From Actomonas sp051209155 (GTDB taxonomy: Bacteria; Verrucomicrobiota; Verrucomicrobiia; Opitutales; Opitutaceae), in NCBI GenBank assembly GCA_051209155.1, contig JBPJGB010000001.1: DNA of 64,000 nt. The stretch is one strand, 5' to 3'. This document shows, piece after piece, positions 18,057-25,706 of this stretch. The notes under the pieces are model-generated. The model had not been told where the DNA came from and did no database searches. It saw nothing but the letters and a program-made list of their open reading frames with translations. The stretch's first letter is position 1. Every line of letters starts with the position of its first letter. The position numbers and the translations under genes are program-made.

Positions 18057-18084
18057 GGCCGCCGGGCGACCAAACCCGGCGGCC
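18057..18084 (-). promoter_or_regulatory. Leader hairpin before the receptor gene
   Basis: GGCCGCCGGG (18057-18066) and CCCGGCGGCC (18075-18084) form a perfect 10-bp stem with an 8-nt loop, in the presumed 5' leader 46 nt before the ATG. It has no T-tract, so it is not a plain terminator. It could affect leader stability or translation. Confidence 0.45.
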
Positions 18085-18201
18085 GATGGACCGTGACCAG
18101 CTCAACCCGTCTCCAGGTCGGCCGGTTTCTTGGTGGTGGTGGGGCTCACCGCATACCTTGTTGGTGAGACCCCGTCGCACAAAGAACGTGTTGCGATACG
18201 G

Positions 18202-18253
18202 TCTCATTCTCAGACTCGGTCAATGCTTTTTTAGAGAATGGTTCTCATTCTCA
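18202..18253. promoter_or_regulatory. Fur-like box and repeated operator half-sites
   Basis: GAGAATGgttctCATTCTC at 18234-18252 has the 7-5-7 layout of the Fur box (GATAATG-N5-CATTATC) with 12 of 14 arm bases matching. The 11-mer TCTCATTCTCA occurs at 18202-18212 and again at 18243-18253. The first copy lies between the candidate -35 and -10 of the receptor promoter, where a bound repressor would block polymerase. Confidence 0.6.
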
Positions 18254-18389
18254 TTTTATGGGCAGGTGCATTGATCTCGGAAATATCTGGGAATGATTAA
18301 GATAGATTCCAGACTGCCGGAATAGGTGAATTTAGGCCTATTCAAAGTTGAGATCGCCACGATCGGAACCGCTGGCTCTGTTCGGACAC

Positions 18390-19565
18390 GTGATTGACTC
18401 CCTCGAAGCAAAGACGCGCCGACCCGGTGTGACCGTGTTGAGCGGCTTTTTGGGGGCCGGCAAGACGACCTTGTTGCGACACGTGTTGGCGCAGGCGGAG
18501 GGACGACGCTGGGCCGCGGTCGTCAACGATGTGGCGGCACTCAACATCGATGGCGCCGTGGTTGAGACCTTGGGCGGAGGAGCTGAGGTCGTGAAACTGG
18601 AGAACGGTTGTGTGTGTTGCTCGAACCGGGACGATCTGGGCGAGGGGCTCGCGCGCTTGGCGACCGAGGGGGAGTTCACCCACATCTTCGTCGAGTCCTC
18701 GGGTGTGGCCGAGCCGCGGTCGGTGGCGCAGCTGTTTGTGCAGAAAAATCCCTTTGGGCGTTCGCTGGCGGACTTTTGCACGCTGGCGAACCTCGTGACG
18801 GTGATCGACGTCGCGGTGTTGGCCGAGCAACTCCGCGACATGCGAGCAGGCACCTCGGCGCAAAACAATCCGCCGGTCGTCGCCGGCGCGCCCCGTCCGC
18901 TCGTGGAGTTGATGTTGGAGCAGGTGGAGTGCGCCGATCTCATCGTCCTCAACCAGTGTGACCGGGCCGAAACCGATGATCTGGCGGCGGTGCGAGAGGC
19001 CGTGGCCGGGCTCAACGCGCGGGCGGAGGTGGTGGAAACCGAACAGGGGCAGATCACCAGCGAGTCCTTGGTGGACCGATCCCGTTTTGACGCGAGCGAG
19101 ACCCTCGGAGGCGCGGCCTGGATCAAGTCGCTCAACGCGATCGCGGAGCGGCCGGCGGGCGGCTTGGTGGCGAAACCGATGCCCGCGCGGCATGAGACGC
19201 GTTTTGGGCTGACGAGCTTTGTGTATCAGGCGCGATGCGCCTTTCGCCGCGAGGCCTTGCGCGCGTGGGTGGACGCCGGCGTGCCGGGACTGGTGCGGGC
19301 GAAAGGTTTCCTGTGGCTGGCGGAGGCGCCGGACGAGATGCATTTCCTGTCCCTCGCCGGCGGTATCAGCCGGTGGGATACCCTCAATCCCTGGTGGGCG
19401 GCGATGATTGAGGCGGGACGCGCCACGCGTGAACAGTTGCCCCCGGGCGTGCAGGCCGCGTGGGTGGAGCCGCACGGTGACCGGCGGCAGGAGCTGGTCT
19501 TCATTGGCGTCGGTCTGGACGAGTCCGCAATGCGGGCGGCGCTCGAGGCGTGCCTGCAGGCTTAG
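18390..19565 (+). CDS. CobW/COG0523-family GTPase (no His-rich loop)
   Basis: A G3E-family GTPase of about 391 aa from GTG 18390; a TTG at 18348 would add 14 residues and neither start has a good RBS. Walker A GFLGAGKTT is near residue 20, the metal-binding CxCC motif is in ENGCVCCSNRDDL, ESSGVAEP fits the switch/Walker B region, and LNQCDRAE is the NKxD-like base-recognition site. A CobW C-terminal domain begins at about 255. This family delivers or handles metals such as Zn(II). It is divergent from a Fur-boxed siderophore receptor, so metal-dependent expression is likely, though the metal cannot be told. It differs from the second CobW protein at 29763-31187 in lacking a His-rich segment. 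Confidence 0.88.
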   Translation: MIDSLEAKTRRPGVTVLSGFLGAGKTTLLRHVLAQAEGRRWAAVVNDVAALNIDGAVVETLGGGAEVVKLENGCVCCSNRDDLGEGLARLATEGEFTHIFVESSGVAEPRSVAQLFVQKNPFGRSLADFCTLANLVTVIDVAVLAEQLRDMRAGTSAQNNPPVVAGAPRPLVELMLEQVECADLIVLNQCDRAETDDLAAVREAVAGLNARAEVVETEQGQITSESLVDRSRFDASETLGGAAWIKSLNAIAERPAGGLVAKPMPARHETRFGLTSFVYQARCAFRREALRAWVDAGVPGLVRAKGFLWLAEAPDEMHFLSLAGGISRWDTLNPWWAAMIEAGRATREQLPPGVQAAWVEPHGDRRQELVFIGVGLDESAMRAALEACLQA

Positions 19566-19619
19566 GTTTTACGGGAGCTATTGGATCGCCGCGCTCTAGG
19601 GATTGGGTCAATTCCACCT

Positions 19620-19643
19620 GCGGCGGCAGGCAGAACCCGCCGC
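19620..19643 (+). terminator. Possible terminator after the CobW gene
   Basis: GCGGCGG (19620-19626) pairs with CCGCCGC (19637-19643) over a 10-nt loop and is followed by TTCCTTCAGTTTT. The stem is stable, but the T-tract is interrupted and displaced. Confidence 0.4.
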
Positions 19644-19711
19644 TTCCTTCAGTTTTACCGCAGCGCACGATGTCCGGCGTAAGGCCCGACACACAAGTAA
19701 CCTGGAGCCAG

Positions 19712-19767
19712 CTGTCACGTATGACGTGACAGTTCACATGGGGAGTTTGTCACGAGCTACGTGACAA
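19712..19767. repeat. Pair of related 21-bp palindromes
   Basis: CTGTCACGT-ATG-ACGTGACAG (19712-19732, perfect) and TTGTCACG-AGCTA-CGTGACAA (19747-19767, perfect arms) share the TGTCACG/CGTGACA half-site and are centred 35 bp apart. They look like tandem operators for a dimeric DNA-binding protein, yet neither neighbouring gene starts here. Confidence 0.7.
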
Positions 19768-19882
19768 GTGTGTTGAGGTGGCGGGGGGTATCGGAGGTCG
19801 AGGAAGGTGGCTACTCGCTTGATGGGAAGGACGGGGCGACTGCCTCCAGAAGGTCGTGTCGTTTTGGTGGGTTGCGACCGCT

Positions 19883-21733
19883 TCAGAGGTCGAGGTCGTA
19901 GATCTCGATGAGACCCTGGCCGGCCCCGTCGTCGACGGAGCGCAGGTGCACGGTGTAGAGGCCGGGCCAGAGTGGCAGCACCATGGCGGCGTCCTTGCTG
20001 TCGGTTTGCAGGGCGAAGGCCCCAACCGCGTCGAACACACTCACGAGGTTGCCGCTCCAGTCGTCGTTGCGAGCGACGATCTCGCCGGTGCCGTTGAAGA
20101 GCACGATCTCGGGGTCGGCGACGGGATCTGTGATGCCGTGATCGCTGAGGCTGGGTCCGACGCCGCGGATCAGCACGGTCTTGGGGCCGTCGCCGGTGAT
20201 GGTGAAGCCAGCGATGAAGGTGTTCTCGCCGGTGCCCACCTGATAGCGCGCGGAGAGGTTGACCAGACGTTTGGCGGGGTCGGCTGTTGCGAGACTGAAC
20301 AGCTCGATCAGCCCGATGCCTTCGGCGCCGGTGTTGGTGAGATGGGCGGAGGTCGGGCCGTCGATCGTCGTGGCCAGCGCGGCATCGGTGCTGCCGAGGG
20401 GCAGCGGGAAAGCCTGGGCGGTGGCAATGGCGTCGCCGGTGGCGGCCGCGTCCCAATCATCGTTCGTGGCGAGCTCGGTTTGGCTGGCATCGAAGACCTG
20501 TAGGGCCGGGTCGCCGGCGAGCGGGGTGCCCGCGCTGAGGTAGGGGGAGAGACCCGGGCCGACGCCGCGCACGAGCACCTCCTGGGCGCCGCCGGCGGTG
20601 GCGGTGCCGACGATGAGCGGCGCGGAGCCGTCGAGGTTGGCGCGCACCGAGAGGTTGGCAAAGGTGCTCGTGGCCTCGGTGCGGGGAATGAGCAGGTAGT
20701 TGGGTGACACTGGCGTGCGCGGGTCACCGGTCCAAACGTCTTCCACCGCGAGCCAACCGCGGCGGTTCAATCGGTTGACGCGGGCGAGCGTGACCTGGTC
20801 GTCGCCGATGGTGAGGTCGGCGAGGCGAACGCTGTCGGCACCGGCGAGGAGCATGGCGACGTCGGCGGATTCGCCGGGGAACGTTGCCCAACCGAAGACG
20901 GTTCCATCCTCGGCGATCGCTTGGCCGGCGCTCTCGGTCGCGGAGGGCGGGGTGAGGTCGTCGATCTGACCGACGCCGTTCACGAGCCGATGCCGGAAGG
21001 CGTGGCGGCCGGTAAAGGTGTCGGCGTAGCCCCAGCCAGTGATCTGCCCGGCATCGTTGATGGCGGTGGCGCTGCTGATCGTGCCCTGATTGAAACCGAT
21101 GTTGATGGAGCTGCCGGCTTCACGCCGCAGGGCCCGGCCAGACGAGGAACTATTCTGCTGGAATGCGCCGACGCTGATCCCGGCGGCGTTGACGTCGTTC
21201 AGCGAGGTGCTTTCGAGAGTGGTGTTGATCTGCTGCAGCTCGCCGTCGAGGTAAGTGAAGCCCCAGCTCCGGTTGTCGGGCCCGAATACCCGACCCACGA
21301 TGTCACCGTTGTCGTTGAGGGCGCTCGGGGCCGCATTGATCCCAATCAGGTCCTGCAATGCGGTGGGCTGCCCCGCGTTCCAGATCATACCCGTCCCGCC
21401 GCCCGAGGAACCAACGCTGTTGCCGATGATGGTGCCGTCGTTGTTGATATCGACCGCGTTGCCGCGGCTGAAATTGGGCAGGAGAGTGAGTTCGTAGGTT
21501 CGCCCCTGAATCCAGAGCACCGGTAGCGTGGTGCTGGCGGTGAGGTAGTGGTTGCCGATCAGGTGCCCCTGATCGTTGATGCCAGTGATCTGCACGACAT
21601 CGCGTTGAAAAAGGGTCGTGGGATCGACCATCACATACGCGGTCGGCTGCGCGGCAGCGGCGGCGTTGGCGATGAAGCTGTGGGCTACCAAAAGAAGCGC
21701 GCCAATGAGCGGGGTGGGGCGTGGGAGGGGCAT
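19883..21733 (-). CDS. Secreted HAF-repeat protein with two C-terminal Verrucomicrobia-type domains
   Basis: A 616-aa protein from ATG 21733, chosen because it gives a signal peptide (MPLPRPTPLIGALLLVAHSF, cleavage near ANAAAAAQ); the frame runs open further upstream without one. Residues about 35-365 contain HAF-type repeats of the form IN-x2-G-x2-(I/V)-G (for example INDQGHLIGN, LNDNGDIVGR, INDAGQITGW), probably a beta-propeller-like fold. The C-terminal 240 residues hold two copies of a roughly 120-residue domain (VRGVGPGLSPYL...NDDWDA and FIAGFTITG...VLIRGVGPSLSDHG...NDDWSG...LIEIYDLDL). The same pair ends the xylanase at 47950-50883. Probably extracellular; function unknown. Confidence 0.82.
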   Translation of the reverse strand: MPLPRPTPLIGALLLVAHSFIANAAAAAQPTAYVMVDPTTLFQRDVVQITGINDQGHLIGNHYLTASTTLPVLWIQGRTYELTLLPNFSRGNAVDINNDGTIIGNSVGSSGGGTGMIWNAGQPTALQDLIGINAAPSALNDNGDIVGRVFGPDNRSWGFTYLDGELQQINTTLESTSLNDVNAAGISVGAFQQNSSSSGRALRREAGSSINIGFNQGTISSATAINDAGQITGWGYADTFTGRHAFRHRLVNGVGQIDDLTPPSATESAGQAIAEDGTVFGWATFPGESADVAMLLAGADSVRLADLTIGDDQVTLARVNRLNRRGWLAVEDVWTGDPRTPVSPNYLLIPRTEATSTFANLSVRANLDGSAPLIVGTATAGGAQEVLVRGVGPGLSPYLSAGTPLAGDPALQVFDASQTELATNDDWDAAATGDAIATAQAFPLPLGSTDAALATTIDGPTSAHLTNTGAEGIGLIELFSLATADPAKRLVNLSARYQVGTGENTFIAGFTITGDGPKTVLIRGVGPSLSDHGITDPVADPEIVLFNGTGEIVARNDDWSGNLVSVFDAVGAFALQTDSKDAAMVLPLWPGLYTVHLRSVDDGAGQGLIEIYDLDL

Positions 21734-21859
21734 AGATCCGTTGGGACTCGCCGGGAATGGTCGAGTTCCCGAAAAGACGGCCCCACCAGCGGCACGCGTG
21801 AGTATCCAGATTCCGGGCACGCGGTGTCGCGTTCGCCCCTGCCGGCGAGAGCGGGCGGC

Positions 21860-22744
21860 TCAGCCGAAGCGTTTCAGATCGTCGTAGGGGAAGTGTTTCC
21901 CAGGGCAGAGCGTGTGGTTCTTATCAACCCACTTGTGCACCGTGACCTCGACGTTGGAACGCACATGGCCGTCGTTGAGGAAACCGAGCAGATCGTTCAT
22001 CGCCTGTCGCTGACGGGTGGTCGGGCGGTGGTTCTGCAGGTTGCCGACAAGGCAAATGCCGATACCGCTGTCGTTGACCGCGGTTTTGCGCACATGACCG
22101 CCGCGGAGCTGCTTGGTCCAACGCGGTCCGATCTCGATCTCGCCGTCGCCGGAATCACGGCCGTTGCCGATGACGAAGTGATAGGCGAGACCGTGCTCCA
22201 TGCCGCGCCGCAGGTGGGCCTTGCCGTAGACCTCGGCGTTGCCCGCCTCGATGGCACTGTGGTGGCAAACGATGTATTTCCAGCGCGAGCGATCGACGCG
22301 GATCTTGCGAGTGGCCGCGACGACCGGCGCGATGAGCGCGCTGGGGGTATAGTCGATGAAAGGCAGGGAAAGTTTCTGTCCGACGCGAATGAGATCGGAG
22401 GAGAGGTGATTGATGCGCTTGAGCGTGCGCACGTCGGTGCGGTGATCGCGGGCGATGCTGCCGAGGGTATCGCCCTTGGCGACGATGTAGGTGGTGACGG
22501 TGGCGATGCCGTTGCCACCGGGGATGGACAGTTTTTGCCCCACCTTGATGAGCTCGGAGCGCAGCTTGTTGGCGTCCTTGATCGCGCGCACCGTGGTGCC
22601 GTAGTCGCGGGCGATTTCGATGAGGGTGTCGCCTTTCTTGACGATGTGCACGCGGCCGTTGGCCGCCCACAAGGCGGTGGGCGCCGCCCACATGGCGAGG
22701 GCGGACCACAAGGTCTTATGCAAAAACTCCCGGCGAGTTGCCAC
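21860..22744 (-). CDS. Tat-exported LysM N-acetylmuramoyl-L-alanine amidase
   Basis: A 294-aa protein from GTG 22744, which places a twin-arginine motif (TRREFLHK) directly at the N-terminus, followed by a hydrophobic h-region and ALWA-ANG cleavage. Two LysM domains (about 31-73 and 80-123: KKGDTLIEIARDYGTT, AKGDTLGSIARDHRTD) bind peptidoglycan. An amidase_2 domain follows (about 150-294), with zinc ligands expected in YIVCHHSA, the His of VHKWVDKNH and the Cys of CPGKHFP. It should cut the bond between MurNAc and L-Ala in the periplasm, for turnover or remodelling. The last gene of a minus-strand run, 20 nt after the small CxDPxCP gene. Confidence 0.85.
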   Translation of the reverse strand: MATRREFLHKTLWSALAMWAAPTALWAANGRVHIVKKGDTLIEIARDYGTTVRAIKDANKLRSELIKVGQKLSIPGGNGIATVTTYIVAKGDTLGSIARDHRTDVRTLKRINHLSSDLIRVGQKLSLPFIDYTPSALIAPVVAATRKIRVDRSRWKYIVCHHSAIEAGNAEVYGKAHLRRGMEHGLAYHFVIGNGRDSGDGEIEIGPRWTKQLRGGHVRKTAVNDSGIGICLVGNLQNHRPTTRQRQAMNDLLGFLNDGHVRSNVEVTVHKWVDKNHTLCPGKHFPYDDLKRFG

Positions 22745-22764
22745 GGGGAAGAGTATCAGGGCGG

Positions 22765-23043
22765 TCAAGCCGGCGGCGCCGTCAGCGCCTGTTGCACGAT
22801 GAACTTCGCGACGGCGTAGCGTTGCCGGGTGAGTTTCCACCGCCGCGTTGAGCCGTCGGCACCGAAGACGACGATGTGGGTTTCGACGAGGGGGCAGCCG
22901 GGGTCGACACAGGACGATTCCATCACGCTCACCACGTCGTCCTCACCCAGCTCCAACAGCTCCGTGACCCAGCCTTTGATCGCGCGGGTATGGGCGGGGT
23001 CGATACCGCTGCGGGCGTCGTCGGCAGGGATGAGGTTGTGCAT
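22765..23043 (-). CDS. Small conserved-looking protein with C-x-D-P-x-C-P motif (92 aa)
   Basis: ATG 23043 gives a 92-residue soluble protein; the frame is open further upstream but runs into a repeat-rich spacer. The centre reads VSVMESSCVDPGCPLVETH, followed by beta-strand-like segments (IVVFGADGSTRRWKL) and a helix. The two conserved-looking Cys with the Glu-Thr pair suggest a metal or redox site. Similar small proteins exist in other bacteria as I recall them, but I cannot name the family. It is flanked by a WD40 gene and the amidase on the same strand. Confidence 0.7.
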   Translation of the reverse strand: MHNLIPADDARSGIDPAHTRAIKGWVTELLELGEDDVVSVMESSCVDPGCPLVETHIVVFGADGSTRRWKLTRQRYAVAKFIVQQALTAPPA

Positions 23044-23062
23044 GGTGTTGGGTCGATTCTTT

Positions 23063-23145
23063 CTTCTTTCGTCTTTCTCTTTATCCCCGTCGGCCGAGTG
23101 GCGGTCGTGTTTCGCTCCGTGGGGAGAAAGAGAAAGATAAAGAAG
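23063..23145. repeat. Purine/pyrimidine-rich inverted repeat between WD40 and small gene
   Basis: CTTCTTTCGTCTTTCTCTTT (23063-23082) and AAAGAGAAAGATAAAGAAG (23127-23145) are near-perfect reverse complements, with one bulge, separated by 44 bp. They would form a stem of about 19 bp in the spacer between two minus-strand genes. Confidence 0.6.
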
Positions 23146-23166
23146 CAAGAGAAAGAGGGCTTCGGC

Positions 23167-24183
23167 TCAGCTCTCCACCTTGAGCACGTAGACGATGCCC
23201 TGCTCGCTGCCGATGGCGAGGTAGCGGTCGTCGGGCGACCAAGCGAGGCGAGTGGCGGGCGTGGGCAACTTCACGTTGGCGCGCAGGGGTTGGCGACGAT
23301 CGGGGCTCCACAGTCGCACGGAGCCGTCCTGTGCGGCGGTGGCGAGGAGCCCGTGCTGGTTCTGAAACGCGACCGCGCACATGCGGGCGTCGTGGGGCAG
23401 CATGGCGGGTTCGCGGCCTTCGGGCCCCGCGCCTTCGCAGTCCCAAATGCAACCCTCGGCACCGCCGCCGGTGGCGAGCCAACGGCCGGAGTGGTCGAAG
23501 GCGATGTCCTTCACCTTCGATTCGTAACCGCTCATGTGGAACTCCTGGTCCTGCTCTGGCAGCCAGAGGTGAACGGACGGATCCTGGTTGCCGGAAACGA
23601 GCCAGCGGTTGTCGGTCGACCACGCGAGGGCATGGATGCCGTTGGCGTAGGGAAACTCCTTTTGCGCGACGAAGTCATCGGCATCCCACAATACGACGCC
23701 GCCGAAATAGGCGGCGGCCACGCAGCCACCAGCCGGTTGCCAGGCCAGCGCGCTGATGGTCTTGGGGGCGGCATCAAAACGATGGCGCACCGCGCCGTCG
23801 GCGCCGAGCAGCACGAGGTGGCGTCCGGCGGCGGCTGCAATGATGGGCGCGCGGTCCTTGGTGGTCGGCGACCAAACCAGGTGCTCGACCCAACCGGCCT
23901 CGAGGTCGACCGAGGCGGTTTGTTGCCCCGTGGCGCCGTCCCAGAGTTTGACCGCGCCGTCCTGGCCACCGGTGGCGAGCAAGGCCTGGCTCGGGTGCCA
24001 GGCGATGACATCGGTCCCGTCCTCGTGGCCATCGAGCGCGTGCCGCACCGTGCCATCAGTCGCGGCAAAAAGCGTGATCGGGCCGTCGGTCGAGGCGGCG
24101 GCCAAGGTGGCGCCGTCGGCCGACCAACCGAGGTCGATCACGTAATCTGCGAGCGTGGTGGCCCAGTGCTTGGTCAACTGCAT
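23167..24183 (-). CDS. WD40-repeat beta-propeller protein
   Basis: A 338-aa protein from ATG 24183 (MQLTKHWATTLADYVIDLGW); the longer open frame adds 41 residues of unlikely sequence. At least six WD40-like blades are visible, each ending in a structure like VKLWD, VRLWS, VHLWLP or VVLWDADD after an Asp-rich turn, so a single seven-bladed propeller fits the length. No signal peptide, enzymatic domain or kinase fusion is present. Such proteins are protein-binding platforms. The same-strand neighbours (small CxDPxCP protein, amidase) and the nearby CobW gene invite a metal-homeostasis guess, but nothing here shows it. Confidence 0.85.
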   Translation of the reverse strand: MQLTKHWATTLADYVIDLGWSADGATLAAASTDGPITLFAATDGTVRHALDGHEDGTDVIAWHPSQALLATGGQDGAVKLWDGATGQQTASVDLEAGWVEHLVWSPTTKDRAPIIAAAAGRHLVLLGADGAVRHRFDAAPKTISALAWQPAGGCVAAAYFGGVVLWDADDFVAQKEFPYANGIHALAWSTDNRWLVSGNQDPSVHLWLPEQDQEFHMSGYESKVKDIAFDHSGRWLATGGGAEGCIWDCEGAGPEGREPAMLPHDARMCAVAFQNQHGLLATAAQDGSVRLWSPDRRQPLRANVKLPTPATRLAWSPDDRYLAIGSEQGIVYVLKVES

Positions 24184-24367
24184 GTGGCTACGTGAGCGGG
24201 GGGGACGGCGGCGTGCAAGGGCGGAGACGCCGACGTTTGCGGTGAAAGAAAAGGATGCCGGGGTGAATCCAAGGTGATGACCGCCAGCGTATCCAAACTT
24301 GAGCACGCTGTCCGGTTAGCCGGCGACCGCGGCGGGGTTCGCATTCACCTAAATCAATATCTGCACC

Positions 24368-25060
24368 ATGAAATCCATGTCTCGTTTACTCCCCGTCGTC
24401 GCAGCGACGGTGGCCGTTTCTCTGGCTCACGCCGAGGGGTTCTTTGTCGAAGCTGGCGCCGGTGTCGCGACCTTCTCCGGTGGCGACTACTCGCTCACCA
24501 GTCTGCTGCCGCCCGATCCGGCGGCCGACGCCAATGTCGTGCCGACTGCGCTGACCGATCCGACCTTCTCCGACGACGACCACACGGCGGTCGCCTTGGT
24601 TGCCGGTGGTTACCGTTTCACCGACCACTTCCGTCTGCGGGTGGCTTACCAGCACTTCGGCCGCACGACCGCGACCTCGGTGGCGGATGTCGTGATCACC
24701 TCCACCGATGTTGAAGCCGGCAGCATCACCATGGCCTACAGCGACGAAGTGCAGGTGGTGAGTTTTGCGCCGGAACTCAGTTGGGCGGCCACGCCGCGGC
24801 TCACGCTGAGTGTCGCGCCGCAGCTGCACTGGGTCTTCAGCGATGCCTCGTTGCGGACGAGCTCGGACAGCCCGGTGGTGCAGATCATTCCGTTCATTTC
24901 GCGCTCCTCCGATGAACTGCGTCTGGGCGGCAGTGTCGCGGCGGCCTATGACTTGTCCGACCGCCTGCAACTGACGGCGCGCTACGACTACCTTGACTTG
25001 GCCACCAGTTGGGATCGGGAAGCGCATGCGCTGACGCTCGGACTGCGTTTGGATTTCTGA
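24368..25060 (+). CDS. Outer-membrane beta-barrel protein (OmpA-like porin fold)
   Basis: A 230-aa protein with a signal peptide (about 1-22, cleavage SLAHA-EGFF). Alternating beta-strands follow, starting GFFVEAGAGVATFSGGDY and ending with the outer-membrane signature ALTLGLRLDF (terminal Phe). Size and pattern suit an eight-stranded barrel. An in-frame ATG at residue 4 is an equally possible start. There is no peptidoglycan-binding C-terminal domain. It is followed by a strong hairpin and then the ECF sigma gene, so co-regulation is possible but not shown. Confidence 0.82.
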   Translation: MKSMSRLLPVVAATVAVSLAHAEGFFVEAGAGVATFSGGDYSLTSLLPPDPAADANVVPTALTDPTFSDDDHTAVALVAGGYRFTDHFRLRVAYQHFGRTTATSVADVVITSTDVEAGSITMAYSDEVQVVSFAPELSWAATPRLTLSVAPQLHWVFSDASLRTSSDSPVVQIIPFISRSSDELRLGGSVAAAYDLSDRLQLTARYDYLDLATSWDREAHALTLGLRLDF

Positions 25061-25068
25061 ACCGCCGG

Positions 25069-25101
25069 CCGCGACGCCGGCGATTTCGCCCGGCGTCGCG
25101 G
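25069..25101. terminator. Perfect 12-bp stem-loop after the beta-barrel gene
   Basis: CCGCGACGCCGG (25069-25080) and CCGGCGTCGCGG (25090-25101) pair perfectly around a 9-nt loop. The T-rich run after it is poor (GAACCTCTTGTT), so it may terminate weakly or protect the 3' end of the upstream mRNA. Confidence 0.5.
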
Positions 25102-25133
25102 GAACCTCTTGTTCGCCCCCGTTTCCATTTCGA

Positions 25134-25706
25134 GTGCCCCTGTTTGACGCCGACGCGCTGGCGGCGCACCGCCGTTGGATCGCCCGCCTCGCCGCTGGCG
25201 AGCGTGAAGCCATGCACCTGCTTTACCAAGATCTCGCGCCGGTCGCGCACGGTATCGTGCGGCGAATCCTGGAGGATCCCGAGGACGCGCGGGAGGCGGT
25301 GCAGGACACCTTCGTCAAAGTCTGGCGACAGGCGCACACCTTCGATGCGGCGCGCGGTGAAGTGGTGTCGTGGCTCGTCTTCATCGCGCGTCACGTCGCG
25401 CTCGATCGAGTGCGACGCGGCGCCCGCCAACAGCGCCTGCAGGCGGCGCTCGAACGTGAGTGGTCGGAGCGCGCCGAATCCTCGGCGGCGCCTGCGGCTG
25501 TCGAAACTCTCGACGCCGCCGACCACGTCGGACGCCAACTCCAAAACCTCACGCCGGCCCAACGTCGCGCGCTGGAGCTGGCGTTCTTCTCCGGTTACAC
25601 CCATCCCCAGATTTCGTCCGCGCTGCGGATGCCGTTGGGCACCGTTAAAAACCACCTGCGCCGCGGCCTCGCCAAGTTGCGTCAACTCGTCGCCAGCCAT
25701 GAATAA
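25134..25706 (+). CDS. ECF-type RNA polymerase sigma factor
   Basis: A 190-aa sigma-70 family ECF protein from GTG 25134. Region 2 (about 25-90) holds DAREAVQDTFVKVWRQ and VVSWLVFIARHVALDRVRR. Region 4 (about 130-185) holds LTPAQRRALELAFFSGYTHPQI and a helix-turn-helix MPLGTVKNHLRRGLAKLR. The sequence suggests a SigK-like ECF group. Its stop overlaps the start of the following anti-sigma gene by 8 nt, a standard sigma/anti-sigma arrangement. Targets unknown. Confidence 0.93.
   Translation: MPLFDADALAAHRRWIARLAAGEREAMHLLYQDLAPVAHGIVRRILEDPEDAREAVQDTFVKVWRQAHTFDAARGEVVSWLVFIARHVALDRVRRGARQQRLQAALEREWSERAESSAAPAAVETLDAADHVGRQLQNLTPAQRRALELAFFSGYTHPQISSALRMPLGTVKNHLRRGLAKLRQLVASHE

Larger units (their letters stand above)
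18012..18389. other. Divergent regulatory region between receptor and CobW genes (378 bp)
   Basis: No gene was found. The receptor side carries a 10-bp perfect hairpin (18057-18084), a possible -35 box TTGACC (18223-18218, minus strand) with a weak -10, and operator repeats at 18202-18253. The CobW side has a 7-bp inverted repeat GAATAGG/CCTATTC (18320-18343). The AT-rich part at 18220-18345 is the likely promoter zone for both directions. Confidence 0.7.
19566..19882. other. Convergent intergenic region with two paired palindromes (317 bp)
   Basis: No open gene was found. Contents: a stem-loop after the CobW gene (19620-19643, listed separately), two related 21-bp palindromes (19712-19732 and 19747-19767), then GC-rich sequence with no recognised signal up to the stop of the HAF-repeat gene. 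Confidence 0.6.
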
